From contig NW_003314274.1 in NCBI RefSeq assembly GCF_000143415.4, forward strand, positions 1,154,040 to 1,218,039: 64,000 nucleotides of DNA. The letters are read 5' to 3'. This DNA comes from Selaginella moellendorffii. Taxonomy: Eukaryota; Streptophyta; Lycopodiopsida; Selaginellales; Selaginellaceae. The notes beneath the pieces were generated by a model. That model was not told the DNA's origin, made no database searches, and saw only the letters and a list, made by a program, of their open reading frames with translations. Position numbers and translations under genes: made by a program. Positions 52,695 through 63,866 of the stretch are shown piece after piece (positions within the stretch are counted from its first letter, which is position 1; each line of letters opens with the position of its first letter).

Positions 52695-53857
52695 TGTAAG
52701 CCACAAATTTTTCCTTTCCAATTTGCCAGCTTACCTCGTCTATCCGACTAACTCTGCCTTGGCTTGTGCTAAGTTCCCTCGCCAAAGTTCTCGCCTATGG
52801 TACCAGCTCCTACTTGGTCCTACTTGGTTTCAGCTACTCACTGCACGAGCAATGGAGTGTTAGCCATCCATCTACAGATTCCCCAAATCTCTCCCAATCC
52901 CCCTCCCCGGGTTAGACTGGACTTAAGGTTCGGCTACACTCCCCACAAGCACAAGCAGCCAAGCACACCAAGCCTCCAGATTCCTAACACCCCTTGGTAC
53001 CACAAGACTTGATCATGGGACCCTCTAAATCCCAAGCCTTGGGTGTAGCACTTGCTTCGGGACGTCGGGGCGAAACACCGTGGCCTAACGGCCTGGTATG
53101 GGTACCTCTACCCCCCCACTCCCATCCCGAAGGGAAGGCCCAAGCCCCTAGGAAGGGCGAGGACCAATGAGCCACAAGGTACTCAAGTGGGGCACCAGTC
53201 CACATGAGCCGGGAGCACCGCAATTGGTTTCCCTTTTGGGAGTGGGAGCTGCTCTTGAGCACTTCCCTGGGTGGCCCCTCCGGCACCACTCAAGCCCATG
53301 CTCACTCCCACCCAAGGCCCCTCGGCCCCAGTCTCAACCTCAAGTCAGTTTGGAAGCACCACTGGAGAGTTCCTTCAAGACTGGTTCCTGGACCTCACTA
53401 TCCCTACTAACCTTTTTGGGAACCCCCGCTGCCGCCCCCCCCCCCCCCCCCCCCCCCCCGAGAGACACACGCTTTGGGCTTTCACCCCTTGAGCTGTATT
53501 AGTATGTGGACTTAGTCTCAGAATCGATCTCGGACCCGACTTCGGATTCGGTCTCGGACTCGATCTCGGACTCGATCTTAGACCCGATCTCGGACTCGAC
53601 TTCGGACTCGACCTTGGACTCGGTCTCGGACCTGATTTGGATCTCGGACTCCGTCTCGAACTTGGTCTCGAACTCAGTCTCGATCTCGGTCTCCGATTCA
53701 GCCTCGGCTCGATCCTAGACTCTATCTCGAACTCGGTCTCAGAGTTGGTCTTGGACTCGATCTTCGACTCGGTCCCATCCGATGAACTCTTTGTCATTTC
53801 GGTCAAGCTTTCGGGGATCCTTTAGCCTACGACATCTCGGGGAGTCAGTTCCTTACA
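52695..53857 (-). repeat. 5' LTR of the chromovirus (right)
   Basis: Begins TGTAAGCC and ends TTCCTTACA as does its partner. Its poly-C tract (about 53436-53459) is roughly twice as long as in the left LTR. It also lacks a small part of the 12-bp array present there, so the two LTRs differ mainly at simple repeats. Confidence 0.92.
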
Positions 53858-53862
53858 CTTAT
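53858..53862. repeat. 5-bp target site duplication CTTAT, right
   Basis: Pairs with 46337-46341. Confidence 0.9.
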
Positions 53863-54450
53863 TTGGTTTTAAGAACTCACTACACGAGCAATGGAGCGTT
53901 AGCCATCCATCCATGGATTCCCAAATTCTCTCCCAATCTCCCTCTCCAAGTTAGACTGAATTTAAGGTTCGGCTACATTCCCTATAAGCATAAGTAGTTA
54001 AGCAACTAAGCCTCCAAGTTCCTAACCTCCCTTGGTAAAACAAGACTTGATTATGGGACCTTCTAAATCCCAAACCTTGGGTGCAATACTTGCTTCAGGA
54101 CACCAGGGGGAAACACCATAGTCTAACAGCTCAGTATAGATACCCTTACTCCCCCACTTCTATCCCGAAAGGAAGGCCCAAGCCCCTAGGAAGGGGTGAA
54201 GACCAATGAGCCACAAAGTACTCAAATGGGGCACCATTCCACATGAGTTGGGAGCATTATAGTTGACTTCTTTTCTAGGAGTGGGAGTTGTTCTTGAGTA
54301 CTTCCTTGGGTGGCCCCTCTAGCACCATTTGAGTCCATACTCATTCCCATGTAAGGCCCTTAAACCCCAATATTAACCTCAAGTCAATTTGAAAGCACAG
54401 TTGGAGAGTTCTTTCAAGACTAGTTCCTGGACCTCACTATCTCTAATGTG
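53863..54450 (-). mobile_element. Right part of the older, split LTR
   Basis: TTGGTTTTAAGAACTCACTACACGAG and what follows track the younger LTR from its position 135 to the point just before the poly-C run, with many C-to-T and G-to-A changes. It then stops at about 54450. Joining it to 46210-46341 restores one continuous LTR interrupted only by the target duplication. Confidence 0.85.
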
Positions 54451-54454
54451 CACG

Positions 54455-57400
54455 CAAAAGGATGTGTGAGCTAATTGAAATGCATTAACACAAGTTTTCT
54501 TAATGGAGTATGGAAGATTAGAAAGTTTAAATGACTTGATAAAGTAGTTTGACCAATTGAAACAGTATGAAAATGAGAGTAAATCATATGGCAAATATGG
54601 ACAAAAACTACAAGGAAAACTATGAAGCAACTTTAGAATCATAGGAGCTTAAAGTGATAGAGAAGAGGAGGATACTCCCAAAAAGGACTCAAAGTTGGCT
54701 ATTAGGATGAATGTCTTGGTTCTTGTGAAATTCAAGGCTTGAAGATTACTACCAAGAACAAGGAGCTATTAAAGGAGTCTCAAGAGGCTTGTAAGCAACC
54801 AAAGAGAACGACTTGAGAGATGGTCCATGGGGTTCAAATATAGAGGGAAAGGGCCCATGAATAAAAGTGCACCCTCTTTTCCAATCGGTTAAGGGTTTTG
54901 GGATACTTGGAGTTAAGCATCCTTGGGTTTGAATAGTACTAGGCTGGGTGACCTCCCGAGAAATCCAAACTCAAAGAACTTATAATTTAGTATCAGAGAG
55001 GTCTCATGTCCAACTCTATTGGTTGGCTAAAGGAATCACACCACATGTTGATTGACATTTAGCTGGTTCAATTTGCTCCTCCTGGGCTCGACTCGAGGGG
55101 TAGGGTGTCAAGAGAGCGGGGCTCTCAACTTCCGTTTATGAGGGTGTGAACTTGCAGAGAAGCATGGTGGATTGTAAGCAACTAAAGAGAATGACTTAAG
55201 ATGGGGTTCAAATATAAACGGAAAGGGCCCATGAACAAGAGTGCACCTCCTTTTCCAATCGGTTAAGGGTCTTGGGATATTTAGGGTTAAGCGTCCTTAG
55301 GTTTGAATAGTATTGGGCTAGGTGACCTATTACCAAAGAAAGGTAATAGCTCTTGTATCAGTAGACACTAATAATTAAGGAGAATTTGGCAAAGTTAATT
55401 GCAGATTTTGGTGAGCTAAAGTTGCATTTGCTTCAAGGAAGGCCACCATAACCTCCTCAACAATAGCCACCTTACAATAGTTAACCACCAAAGGATCGTG
55501 CATAAAAGCTAACCCCATGTGATTAGGTAAATGTTATATGCTATAATTGTAAGGAGTCTGGGCATTATAGCAATGAATGCTAGCAACAAAGAGTAGTAAA
55601 TCCAATTGTTTGCTTCACTTATAAACAACTTAGACATTATTCCCCAAATTGCCTATAGAATCAGTAGAGATCTAGACAATAACAAAATGCTCAAGAAGGA
55701 GTTAACATGATCAAAGTGTCCAAAGAGCCAAAAGCAAATTTAAAAGGATTTTCAAGTGGCAATAGCAAAGATCTTGATTCCAAAGAGCAAGACATGTTTG
55801 CTATAAAGAGGTCTTAAGGGGAGCAACTAGAGTTGGATCTAGTAAAAACTTGCTTTTCTAAGAAAAAAGACAAGGTAATGTGACTTTGCCGAAAGGTTGG
55901 AATCCAAGATATGGAGATTAACAAACGCTAGGAAGGGTATTCCATCATAAGTGATTTAAATGAAGTCCATGCAAACATCACTATTGCTCAACTCCTCTTC
56001 AAATGCCCATAATTGTGGAAAGAGCTTCATCAAGGAATCAATACAAGAGTGAGAAAAAAAAAGGATAGATAGGCATATGGAGTGTCTCACTATTGAGGCT
56101 GATATGGTGGAAGCTATTCTTGAAGGGATTCAAGTACAAAGGATTCTAGTGAATGGTGATGCAACTATATATATCATGAGTAATTGACTAATGGAGAAAC
56201 TTGGGTTGAAATATACTCAACCCTTGAGATGGAAGATCAAAGTGGCAAATGATCACCAACCTTCCCATAATAGTTTATGGCATATCCACCATAGTTAATG
56301 TACATATCATTCACCTAAAGAGAAGTAGTGATAGTTGTCTTATGATCCTTGGATGTCCTTGGTTGCATAAGGTTTGTGCCAAGAATGATTGGGAGGTCGG
56401 TCAAATGACCATATGCAATAAGAAGAAGCAAGTCAAAGTAGTTGTGTAATAGAATCATGCAAAAGTGCTGGAAGAATCTCTCATAAGCAATAATAATATC
56501 TATGATTTATGGAGTAGTGACTATGAATTAGATTCAAAAAGTGATTTCAAGGTGAATGATCTATATGCACTGCAGGTTATGTCAAAGATTGCTAAATGGA
56601 AAGAACCTTAAGCTAACATTGAGAAAGGACACCACTTTTTGCAAGAAAATATGGATAAACACAATTCTTATGCTTAGTTGGAGAAGATGTATGTAGGGGC
56701 AGAGCTTTCTAAGAATGAATATGAAAGTTACATAGAAGTTCCTAAAGCTTTTTGTAAACTCCTATAAGGAGCAAAGAGCAAAGCTAGTGGCTCAAAAGCC
56801 ATATAGGTTGGGACCTCTAAAATTTAATATTGTCTATGTTGAGCTGATGAAGTTGATCAAAGCTAACATCATATTTGAAGTGGAGAATTTAAATTGGTGT
56901 CACCTGTTGTAGTAGCACCAAAGAAGGGAGGGAAATGGAAAGTGTGTATCAACTATAAAAAGTTAAATGATGCTCCAGGACATGATCATCATCCCATTCC
57001 ATTTATAGATGAGATCTTTGATGAAGTAGGAGGGCATGAGTAGTACACCTTTTGTGATGGATACCCTAGATATTTTTAAGTTAAAAATGAGGAGGATCAA
57101 ATGAAAATAACATTCACCACTCCTTAGGGAACTTTTGCATACAAAGTGATGCCATTTGGGCTTATAAATGCACTAGCAACATTTCAACAACTCATAAACA
57201 AGATTTTTGAGCCATACCTTGGCAAGTTTTATCAGAGTGTACCTTGATAACGTTTGCATATATAGCAAAAAAACTCATTTAGAAATGGTATAAATAGCAT
57301 TTGAAAGGCTAAATGAATCAAAAGGTTGCCTAAATCTAGAGAAATGTTAAATTGTGAGCACAAAAAGTATCTTGATTGGTCATATAGTCTCAAAAGAAGG

Positions 57401-57560
57401 AATTGAACTGAGCTAAGATAAGATATAAAATTTTGTGGAGATTTCCGCTCCAAGGAATATGCAAGAGGTATGATGATTTGTAGGACTGGTGAGTTATTAT
57501 TGAGGGTTTGTTAAGGGATTTGCTGAAATAGCATTTCACTTAAACAAGCTTTTATGAAAA
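54455..57560 (+). mobile_element. Old Ty3/gypsy remnant (gag knuckles, protease, partial RT)
   Basis: Two zinc-knuckle relics (CYNCKESGHYSNEC, then CFTYKQLRHYSPNC) at about 55525-55655. Protease-like pieces lie at 56140-56440 (LMILGCPWLHKVCAKNDWEV). RT pieces include APKKGGKWKVCINYKKLND at about 56920, [27 protein letters not shown] at 57140-57200 and [14 protein letters not shown] at 57240. Many stops. It fades after LVGYYRGFVKGFAEIAFHLN near 57540. A TRIM element lies within its gag part. Confidence 0.75.
54790..55335 (+). mobile_element. Cassandra-like TRIM with 5S rRNA-derived LTRs
   Basis: LTR 1 (54790-54984) starts TGTAAGCAACC. It carries a 5S rRNA-like 3' domain at about 54900-54968 (AGTTAAGCATCCTTGGGTTT, AGTACTAGGCTGGGTGACC) and ends TTATA. 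Two bases later, TTAGTATCAGAGAGG resembles the tRNA-iMet primer site. The internal part is only about 190 bp. LTR 2 starts TGTAAGCAACTA at 55173 and breaks off at about 55335 inside the 5S-like part. Short LTRs, no coding capacity and 5S sequence are the features of Cassandra TRIMs of vascular plants. Confidence 0.75.
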
Positions 57561-59261
57561 TGAGTAAAGCTTTTTCTGCATATACTTGTGTTCTCACCCC
57601 TATCTACAAAATAGTGATAAATAAACAAAGACAAGAATGTAAAGAAAGAGTAGAAGAAGAAAAATGATAAGAGAATAAAAGAGAACTCAACTTTTTTGAG
57701 ATTGACAATTTAAACTTTCAAGAACCCCTAAATATTTTCTTAGTATAAATACTGATAAAGGATGTTTTCAACATTGAAATTTCAATTTGTTTAAAGTGTA
57801 AGAATGGCTAGGGAAAATGTTATTACTACTTGCACTTGGCCCCCATGCATTTCATATGAGTCTCTATCTCTGTCTCCAACTTCTACCAATATTCCACCCT
57901 TCCCTCCACACAACAATTGTTGTGAGGTTTTTCCTTTTATAGCCCCAAGGGTGACTGAACAAGAGATCCCTCTTCCAAATAATGTTCTAGATGTTGCTAT
58001 TAAAGATGGATTGCCTTATGTGCTTCAAGAGCGATGCCAGATGTTTCTTCAAAATCTTGCTCTAGATATGGCTGAAACTTTTGACACATATTATCTCCAG
58101 TGTCCCATCTACTACTTTTATTTAGATAAAACAGAAGGCTGTATGGGTGATAGATAAAACTTTTCTAGAACACTGTCACAACTGCCCAAGAATTGATGTG
58201 GAAGATGTGCATAAATGGATGTATAAGAAAATCAAAAAAGAGTTAAGAACACATAACTATTATCATTTTATGGTGAGGAACAATATTCCGTTAGTAAATA
58301 CTACATCCACAAGTGCTGAATATGGTATTTTTAGGCCATCCTACTGAAAATTCTAGCTACTAATAATTTTTACACTATGATATTATCTATCCCCCCTCCC
58401 CCCCCCCTCTCATCTTTTTTTTATTAATAAAATTGTATTACCTATAGATAATAAACTCATAATAGTAGTAATTATGAAATTTGACAGACTAACACTATAA
58501 CTTTGACACTGACGCTATCACTAGCACTATCTACTGCACTGACACTGTCACTATCACAATCACTATCACATTGACATGTGACACATCTTTCTCATTGCAA
58601 GTGGATGCATTCAATTGTCTTTTAATGTATCAATAATAAATAGATTTTTCATACCAGTCCTCAATTTACATATTGCATATGATGTGCCATGCATACCTAG
58701 GAAAAATTCTAGAAAATTAAATATATATTGTATATAAGTTTTTAAAACATCATAAATTACCTCCTAAAAGTAATTGATGAAGAAGGATGAAAACCTCTAA
58801 GATGGCGTTTGAAGAATTTATATTCTTCAATCACAAACCCTGATCTACTAAAGTCACATGCTGCTTCAACCATTGAACCACTACCTGTTGTGCAATCAAT
58901 GACAACCCCTAGTTGGGCAATAAAGCTCAAGTAGGATATGCATTGCCGATGGCGATTGGAACCGATACCTAGATAATATGTTGTGGATGTCGTCGTCTAC
59001 AAGATTTGGTATGATATTAGTAAAGCTATCATACCCTAGCAAAACCCTTATAGCATGCTCACTATCAAGAAAACTGTCATTTTCTCTTCTACAGAACACA
59101 TGGTAAATCCACATCATAACCTGAATAATAAAACTTTAGAGACAACCAAAATAGAAGATGATTTCTTACCTTCTTTGGCATGCCTAAGATGCCTTTGGTC
59201 TCGACCCCAACACTATCTATGATGCACCCAGAAGAGAACCTCTTGAAGTTGACTTGAGTTG
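57561..59261. other. AT-rich region with two unidentified short plus-strand frames
   Basis: Frames at 57804-58157 (117 codons, YVLQERCQMFLQNLALDMAE) and 58147-58347 overlap slightly and look protein-like, but no family is recognised. They may be successive exons or a frameshifted gene. A C-rich run occurs at about 58391-58409 and CACTGACACTATCACT simple repeats at 58505-58575. Confidence 0.35.
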
Positions 59262-59462
59262 CATACTATAAGCAACCAAAGGGAACAACTTGAGAAACGA
59301 TTCATAAACGTTTAAATATAAAGGGAAAAGGCCTATGAACAAGAGTGCCCTTTTCCAATTGATTAAGGGTCTTAAGATATTTGGGGTTAAGTGTCCTTGG
59401 GTTTGAATAATACTGGGCTGAGTGACCTCTCGGGAAGTCCAAATTTAAGAATTTACACATAC
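59262..59462 (+). mobile_element. Solo LTR of the Cassandra-like TRIM with target duplication
   Basis: LTR 59267-59457 (TATAAGCAACC to GAATTTACA, 191 bp) is flanked by CATAC at 59262-59266 and 59458-59462. It holds the 5S-like part with AGTTAAGTGTCCTTGGGTTT-type and GAGTGACCTCTCGGGAAGTCC-type segments, close to the A-box and C-box of the 5S internal promoter. Confidence 0.85.
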
Positions 59463-62060
59463 CTCATAAGACAAGATATCCAATAAGGGTCATTCGGGAG
59501 AATGAAGGCAACTTGATTGGTTGTGTGAAGGAGAATTGCTGCCAAAAGGAATGCATCCTTCAAAGTGATCTTTAGTCAAGTTATTTCAGCTTGAGACATC
59601 ACCATTAACGTCTGGAAGACCATCTGGCATATTAAAGAGCATGAAGTTTGTGCTCAAGCACTCCCACTTTTGCCAGATAGCCATATTCTCAACATCCTCC
59701 TCAAAAGATGCCATCAATGAATTGTAGAAGCCAATAAAGATCCCAACTTCACCACAGAATGCCACTAGAGAAACAGGGCAAATCTAGGGGGAGAAGATAA
59801 AGATAAGATGTGAACTTAAGAAAAATTTACATATCGTCATGTGGTGTGTGGTAGATGTAAGTTCCTCCAGCTCCTCTTCTCGGGCATCAAGACGAGTTGG
59901 AATGAAGTTACTCCCAATTGTTTTTGCTACAACCATTTTGAGGAACTAAGAAAAGTAGAGAATTAAAAGAAATATACCTCGAGAAGTTCCTTGGTTACGG
60001 GACATATTGGACGATCATCATCACTGTTGAATAATTCCTCCAGATGTGGATTTGCACGCTTTTGTCGAGGTAGGACTTCTTGAACGTTCTAGTTCTCTTG
60101 CTCGACTTCATCTCAAGGAATTTCTTGCAAATTGTTCTCACCACCATCTTCACTCTCCTCGCCATTGGCACCAATAGTGTCGACATTCTCATGGCCATCA
60201 TCTTTGTCATCCGGCACGTCTTCATTGTTGCCTCTTGTAGCCTCTCGGTGGGTTGGTGCATAATCTGGCATTTCTAATTTCCAAGGACAAGCTCACTTTA
60301 TTGCTGCTGGAAACTTCATTGTTGTTGAGTACATGCCTCCATCTCTCACACCATGCCTCAGGAGTCGTTTGCATACTGGTGTTTCGAAAGGAATGCCTCT
60401 ATATTGGAGATACCTATAATAGAATATAAACAAATTGAGTATAGTTGAGAAATTGTATATTACCTAAAAGCCACTCGTTGCATGAAGTAAGGTTGGCTAA
60501 GTTGTTTATCAAATGGAGTTGTACTTGTGGCCTTCTTTGGTAGCTAGTCCTCTTCAAGTTTTGTAAGCTTAGTGGCGACGAAGTCCTTAAATGGAAGTTG
60601 CTCAGGATCATCCCCTATAAAAGGCATTAGAAACATCTCCCCTTCATATACATTTTGTGAAATGTAAACAGTCCTCGTCATCATAGTCTCTATTATACTA
60701 TCCAAACCTTTTTCTTCTTCCCTAAGTCTGCTATTGAGGTCGTTCAGAATGTGTATTTATTCCTCATATGTAAACTTTGACTTTGAGATGTTGTAAATAA
60801 TCTCATCTAGAGTCTTGCCCACTAAGAAATAACTTTTGTGAGTAACCTTCATATAAACGCAAACAATACTTACTTTCATGACAAGCAATCTCTGTTATGA
60901 TATCAAACCACTCCTTTGGGCATCAAGAGTCAGCCACACTAAGTAATTTCTTTACCTTTTTGTGATATTGATTTTCTTGTCAATTGTAGCTAAATGCTCT
61001 GAGAGGTCTTGATCATTTTCAGCTCAATGCGATTATGCATATGCAGCTTGCTTAACCTTCACCAATGGCTGAAGACAACACAAACATTCTATGATAAAAA
61101 GTATACTTGGAAGAACATACCTTACTCCATACAATTGTCATAAAAGCCACTGGATTCTTGTACCATCTATTGGCATCTTGACGACCTCGTTGATGCCAAA
61201 TAAGTGATGCTAAATCATCACTATAGTGGCTGCAAATTGCATCTTCGTCGAGATTGGCAAGAAACTAGATCTACTCAATACCATGTACTAGGCTTTGTTT
61301 CTACACTGTAAACTATCCCAGCCTGCAAAACACAAATTGTTAAAAGTGATTAAAGAGGGAGAAGTATTTACGCATTAATTTTGTGGCAAGCTATCACAAG
61401 CCTTGCCACATCTAGAGAGATCCTCTTGTGTATACATGTCCAACTAGAACATTGATGTGATAGATAGGATCATTTCAGAAGTATTTATTGATGCACTTCA
61501 TCCATGCATATCAACAATGATTCCTGTCAATAATGTAGAACATTTTCCCCACAATTTGTTAAGTCTCAGGATGGCTCATAAGCATGTTATCAAATTCACG
61601 GGACTTCATTTTCCAAATGTCATCCCAAACCCTCTCGATTTCTAGTGACACCAAGAGGGTGGTTGTCGTTCTTGGCTTGAAGACCGAAACAAGGAATATA
61701 CCTATGTTTGTCCCAAGGCGATTATATTTGTACAGACTATAGATGTCCATGTTGACAAAATGAGGTGAAGTAGACCGAACAATGCTTGTCTGAGTGAATT
61801 GACATAGTGGGATTTTTCAAATCATATCTCCCACTTGAGAGACTCCAGAGTCGTGTGAATGGCCTTCTCTTTGGTTCTCAAAACTGTCTCTTGGAAGCTC
61901 TTGTCTACAATGTGTTCAGGTAGCTCCACTTCTTTTTCAGCTTTAACTACACCTTCAGTAGCACCATTATCAAATCTAGCCCCTAGCTCGGGCCCAACAG
62001 CCCCGTCAGGTGCACTTGGGCACTACTCCGTAATGTAGCTAGTTTCTGCCATATTTTGCA
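59463..62060 (-). pseudogene. Decayed minus-strand coding sequence of unknown family
   Basis: Discontinuous minus-strand protein-like pieces, separated by what could be introns or decay: VAFMTIVWSK near 61130, FKDFVATKLTKLEEDQLPKK near 60580-60520, GIPFETPVCKRLLRHGVRDG near 60400-60340, and an acidic stretch around 60230-60100. The composition and length suggest a transposon-encoded or unknown protein. Nothing decisive was recognised and many stops are present. Confidence 0.35.
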
Positions 62061-62063
62061 AAT

Positions 62064-62290
62064 ATGTTAAGTGGCATTTGTGGTTGTGGCAACAATGGTA
62101 GTGATGACAATGGTTACAATGGTGTTGCTAGTGATGATGATGGTGGCGGTGGTGGTGGTAATAATGGCGATGACGCCGGTGGTGGTAATGGTGGTGATGA
62201 CAGTGGTGGTAATGGTGGTGATGAAGGTAGAGGTGGCATCGATGGCGGTGGTGGCAAAAATGGGGGTGCATGTAGACTAGAGCTATCTGG
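62064..62290 (+). repeat. GGTGGTGAT-type trinucleotide tract
   Basis: Imperfect GGT/GAT/AAT triplets. The 89-codon Gly/Asp frame and the Met/Val frame over it are simple-repeat artefacts. Confidence 0.8.
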
Positions 62291-62464
62291 TTGTGAAGAC
62301 GGCAGAGTTGTTGCTGTGGAAATCTCTATCTAAAGGTCAACTTAATTGTTGTCTTGGATCTCATCTTCCTTATGTCTTCTCTTTGATCCAACATCCTTCT
62401 TCTATTGTAGTTGTTTCCGTTTCTGAAAATAAAAAAAACTCAATATAAATTGAAAATGCATAAG

Positions 62465-62835
62465 AAGCAGGGACTTTGGGGCGGGGACTTGGCACGGGCA
62501 TTAGTTCGCCAGTGAACCAGCCCACCCCTAAGCACCTTGGTTGCCCCGCACGGAGTGCTTGGCCCAGGCACTTGGCGTGGGGACTTGGCGTGGGCGCCGG
62601 TTCACCAGCATACCAGCCTAAGCCAAGTGCCCAGCCCGGGCACTTGGACTTGGCACTTGGGGGCGGGCCAGTTTGCTGGCAAACTGGCCCACCCCCAAGC
62701 ACCTTGGCCGGCCCGTGCCAAATGCCTGGCAGGCACTTCACATGAAGACTTGGCACGGGCGCTAGTTCGCTGGCGTACTGGCCCCCGCCAAAGTGCTGTG
62801 GTCGGCCTGTGTGCCAAGTCCAAGTCGCAGAGTGC
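62465..62835. repeat. GC-rich imperfect tandem array with hairpin cores
   Basis: Units of about 80-100 bp combine (G)GCACTTGGC, GTTCGCCAGTGAACCAGCCC-type and CCCCTAAGCACCTTGG segments. Each unit's centre is self-complementary. The best is 62665-62690, with 11-bp perfect arms around CTGG. A further unit lies at 63355-63435. It is an island of high G+C in AT-rich surroundings. Confidence 0.7.
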
Positions 62836-63520
62836 CCGGCCCGATGTGACACTTGATGTGACAAGTCAAATCAAAGCATCCTTGCTAGAAGTAATACCAG
62901 GAAATTGGTTGCAGTTTTGCGTACATGGCCACGAGAGCGCTGGCAATGTCTTGGAGGCCGCACGATGCATCTCCTGACCCCATGCTATGCAGCTGCTAGC
63001 AGCGAGTGCAGAGACTCTGATCGCGCAGAGCCAAAAAGAAGTTATTCACTACTAAGAAACTAAACCTGGTCTCTTAGTAATTCCATCTGGAATTGTTGAC
63101 GAATGTCCGATCGGCAATCTAGTCCATGCGACTTGAGTATAACACAAAAGTAACTTAAAGCCTAATTGCTCAAATTGTTTAACACAATATTTTATACAAC
63201 GAAATGCAATTATTTTTTACTCAAATAAAAGTGCAAATATTTTTGGGAAACCTTGGGTCGCTAAGATTGATTGTGTTCACATGATTTCTTCCGTCTTATG
63301 AAACTTGATCTCAAGTCCTTTACGGAATTCAAGAGCACTATGTAGGGACCGGATTGCCCAGGCCGGAGATCCATGAGCCTTGGCCCAGTGGGCACCAGTT
63401 CGCCGGCAAACCAGCCCGCCCCTAAGCGCCAAGTCCAAGTGTTTGTACTAAATTACAATTGAAAATTGAGTTCAACTCATGAGATTAACTCTTCAGCTCG
63501 TAAGCTTAAGTATAGTCCAC
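62836..63520. other. Spacer with one more array unit
   Basis: Apart from the unit at 63355-63435 (GTTCGCCGGCAAACCAGCCC), no gene or structure was recognised. Confidence 0.45.
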
Positions 63521-63866
63521 ACTCCTTATATACTACATGCTTTTATAACCATTCTTAACTGCTTTATGCTTGTTTATGACAAACATTGCTTAAGTCGGAT
63601 TGGATGCTTAAACTTAGGTGTAACTCCATTTCGCCTAAACTTTTTTCTTTTGCTTTGCCTGGGATGATATATAAGTGATGAAGAGGTAAATGTTTTATCC
63701 TGTGTATCATTCCAAATAGAGCAAAAGATGAAAAATTAGGAGAAATGGAGTTACATCTAAACTTAGGCATCCAAAGAAGAAAAATTTGATTTAGGCAATG
63801 TTTGTTATAGATAAGCATGAAATAGTTAGAAACGATTATAAAATCATATAATATATAAGTAACACT
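63521..63866. repeat. Foldback repeat: arms of about 140-155 bp
   Basis: Bases 63521-63660 and the reverse complement of 63712-63866 align at roughly 80 percent by eye (shared GATGTAACTCCATTT-like, ACAAACATTGC and GCTTATGC-like words). The loop is about 50 bp. It could be an old foldback or MITE, or a small-RNA hairpin precursor. Arm frames are mirror images of each other, not genes. Confidence 0.65.

Larger units (their letters stand above)
46342..53857 (-). mobile_element. Nearly full-length Ty3/gypsy chromovirus (7516 bp)
   Basis: Two LTRs of 1159 and 1163 bp, both beginning TGTAAGCC and ending CCTTACA. There is a perfect 5-bp target duplication, a tRNA-iMet primer site inside the right LTR, and a purine-rich tract next to the left LTR. 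Gag, protease, RT, RNase H, integrase and chromodomain follow on the minus strand. From gag to mid-integrase all pieces share one frame and are interrupted only by stop codons, so the copy inserted fairly recently and has since decayed. Confidence 0.92.

Noticed and set aside
54895-54970. A functional 5S rRNA gene
   Set aside because: Only the 3' domain resembles 5S, it is diverged, and it lies within a repeated TRIM LTR with TG start, primer site and target duplication.
62064-62333. Glycine-rich protein
   Set aside because: Explained by a GGT/GAT triplet tract. Two frames look equally protein-like and no splice or start context was found.
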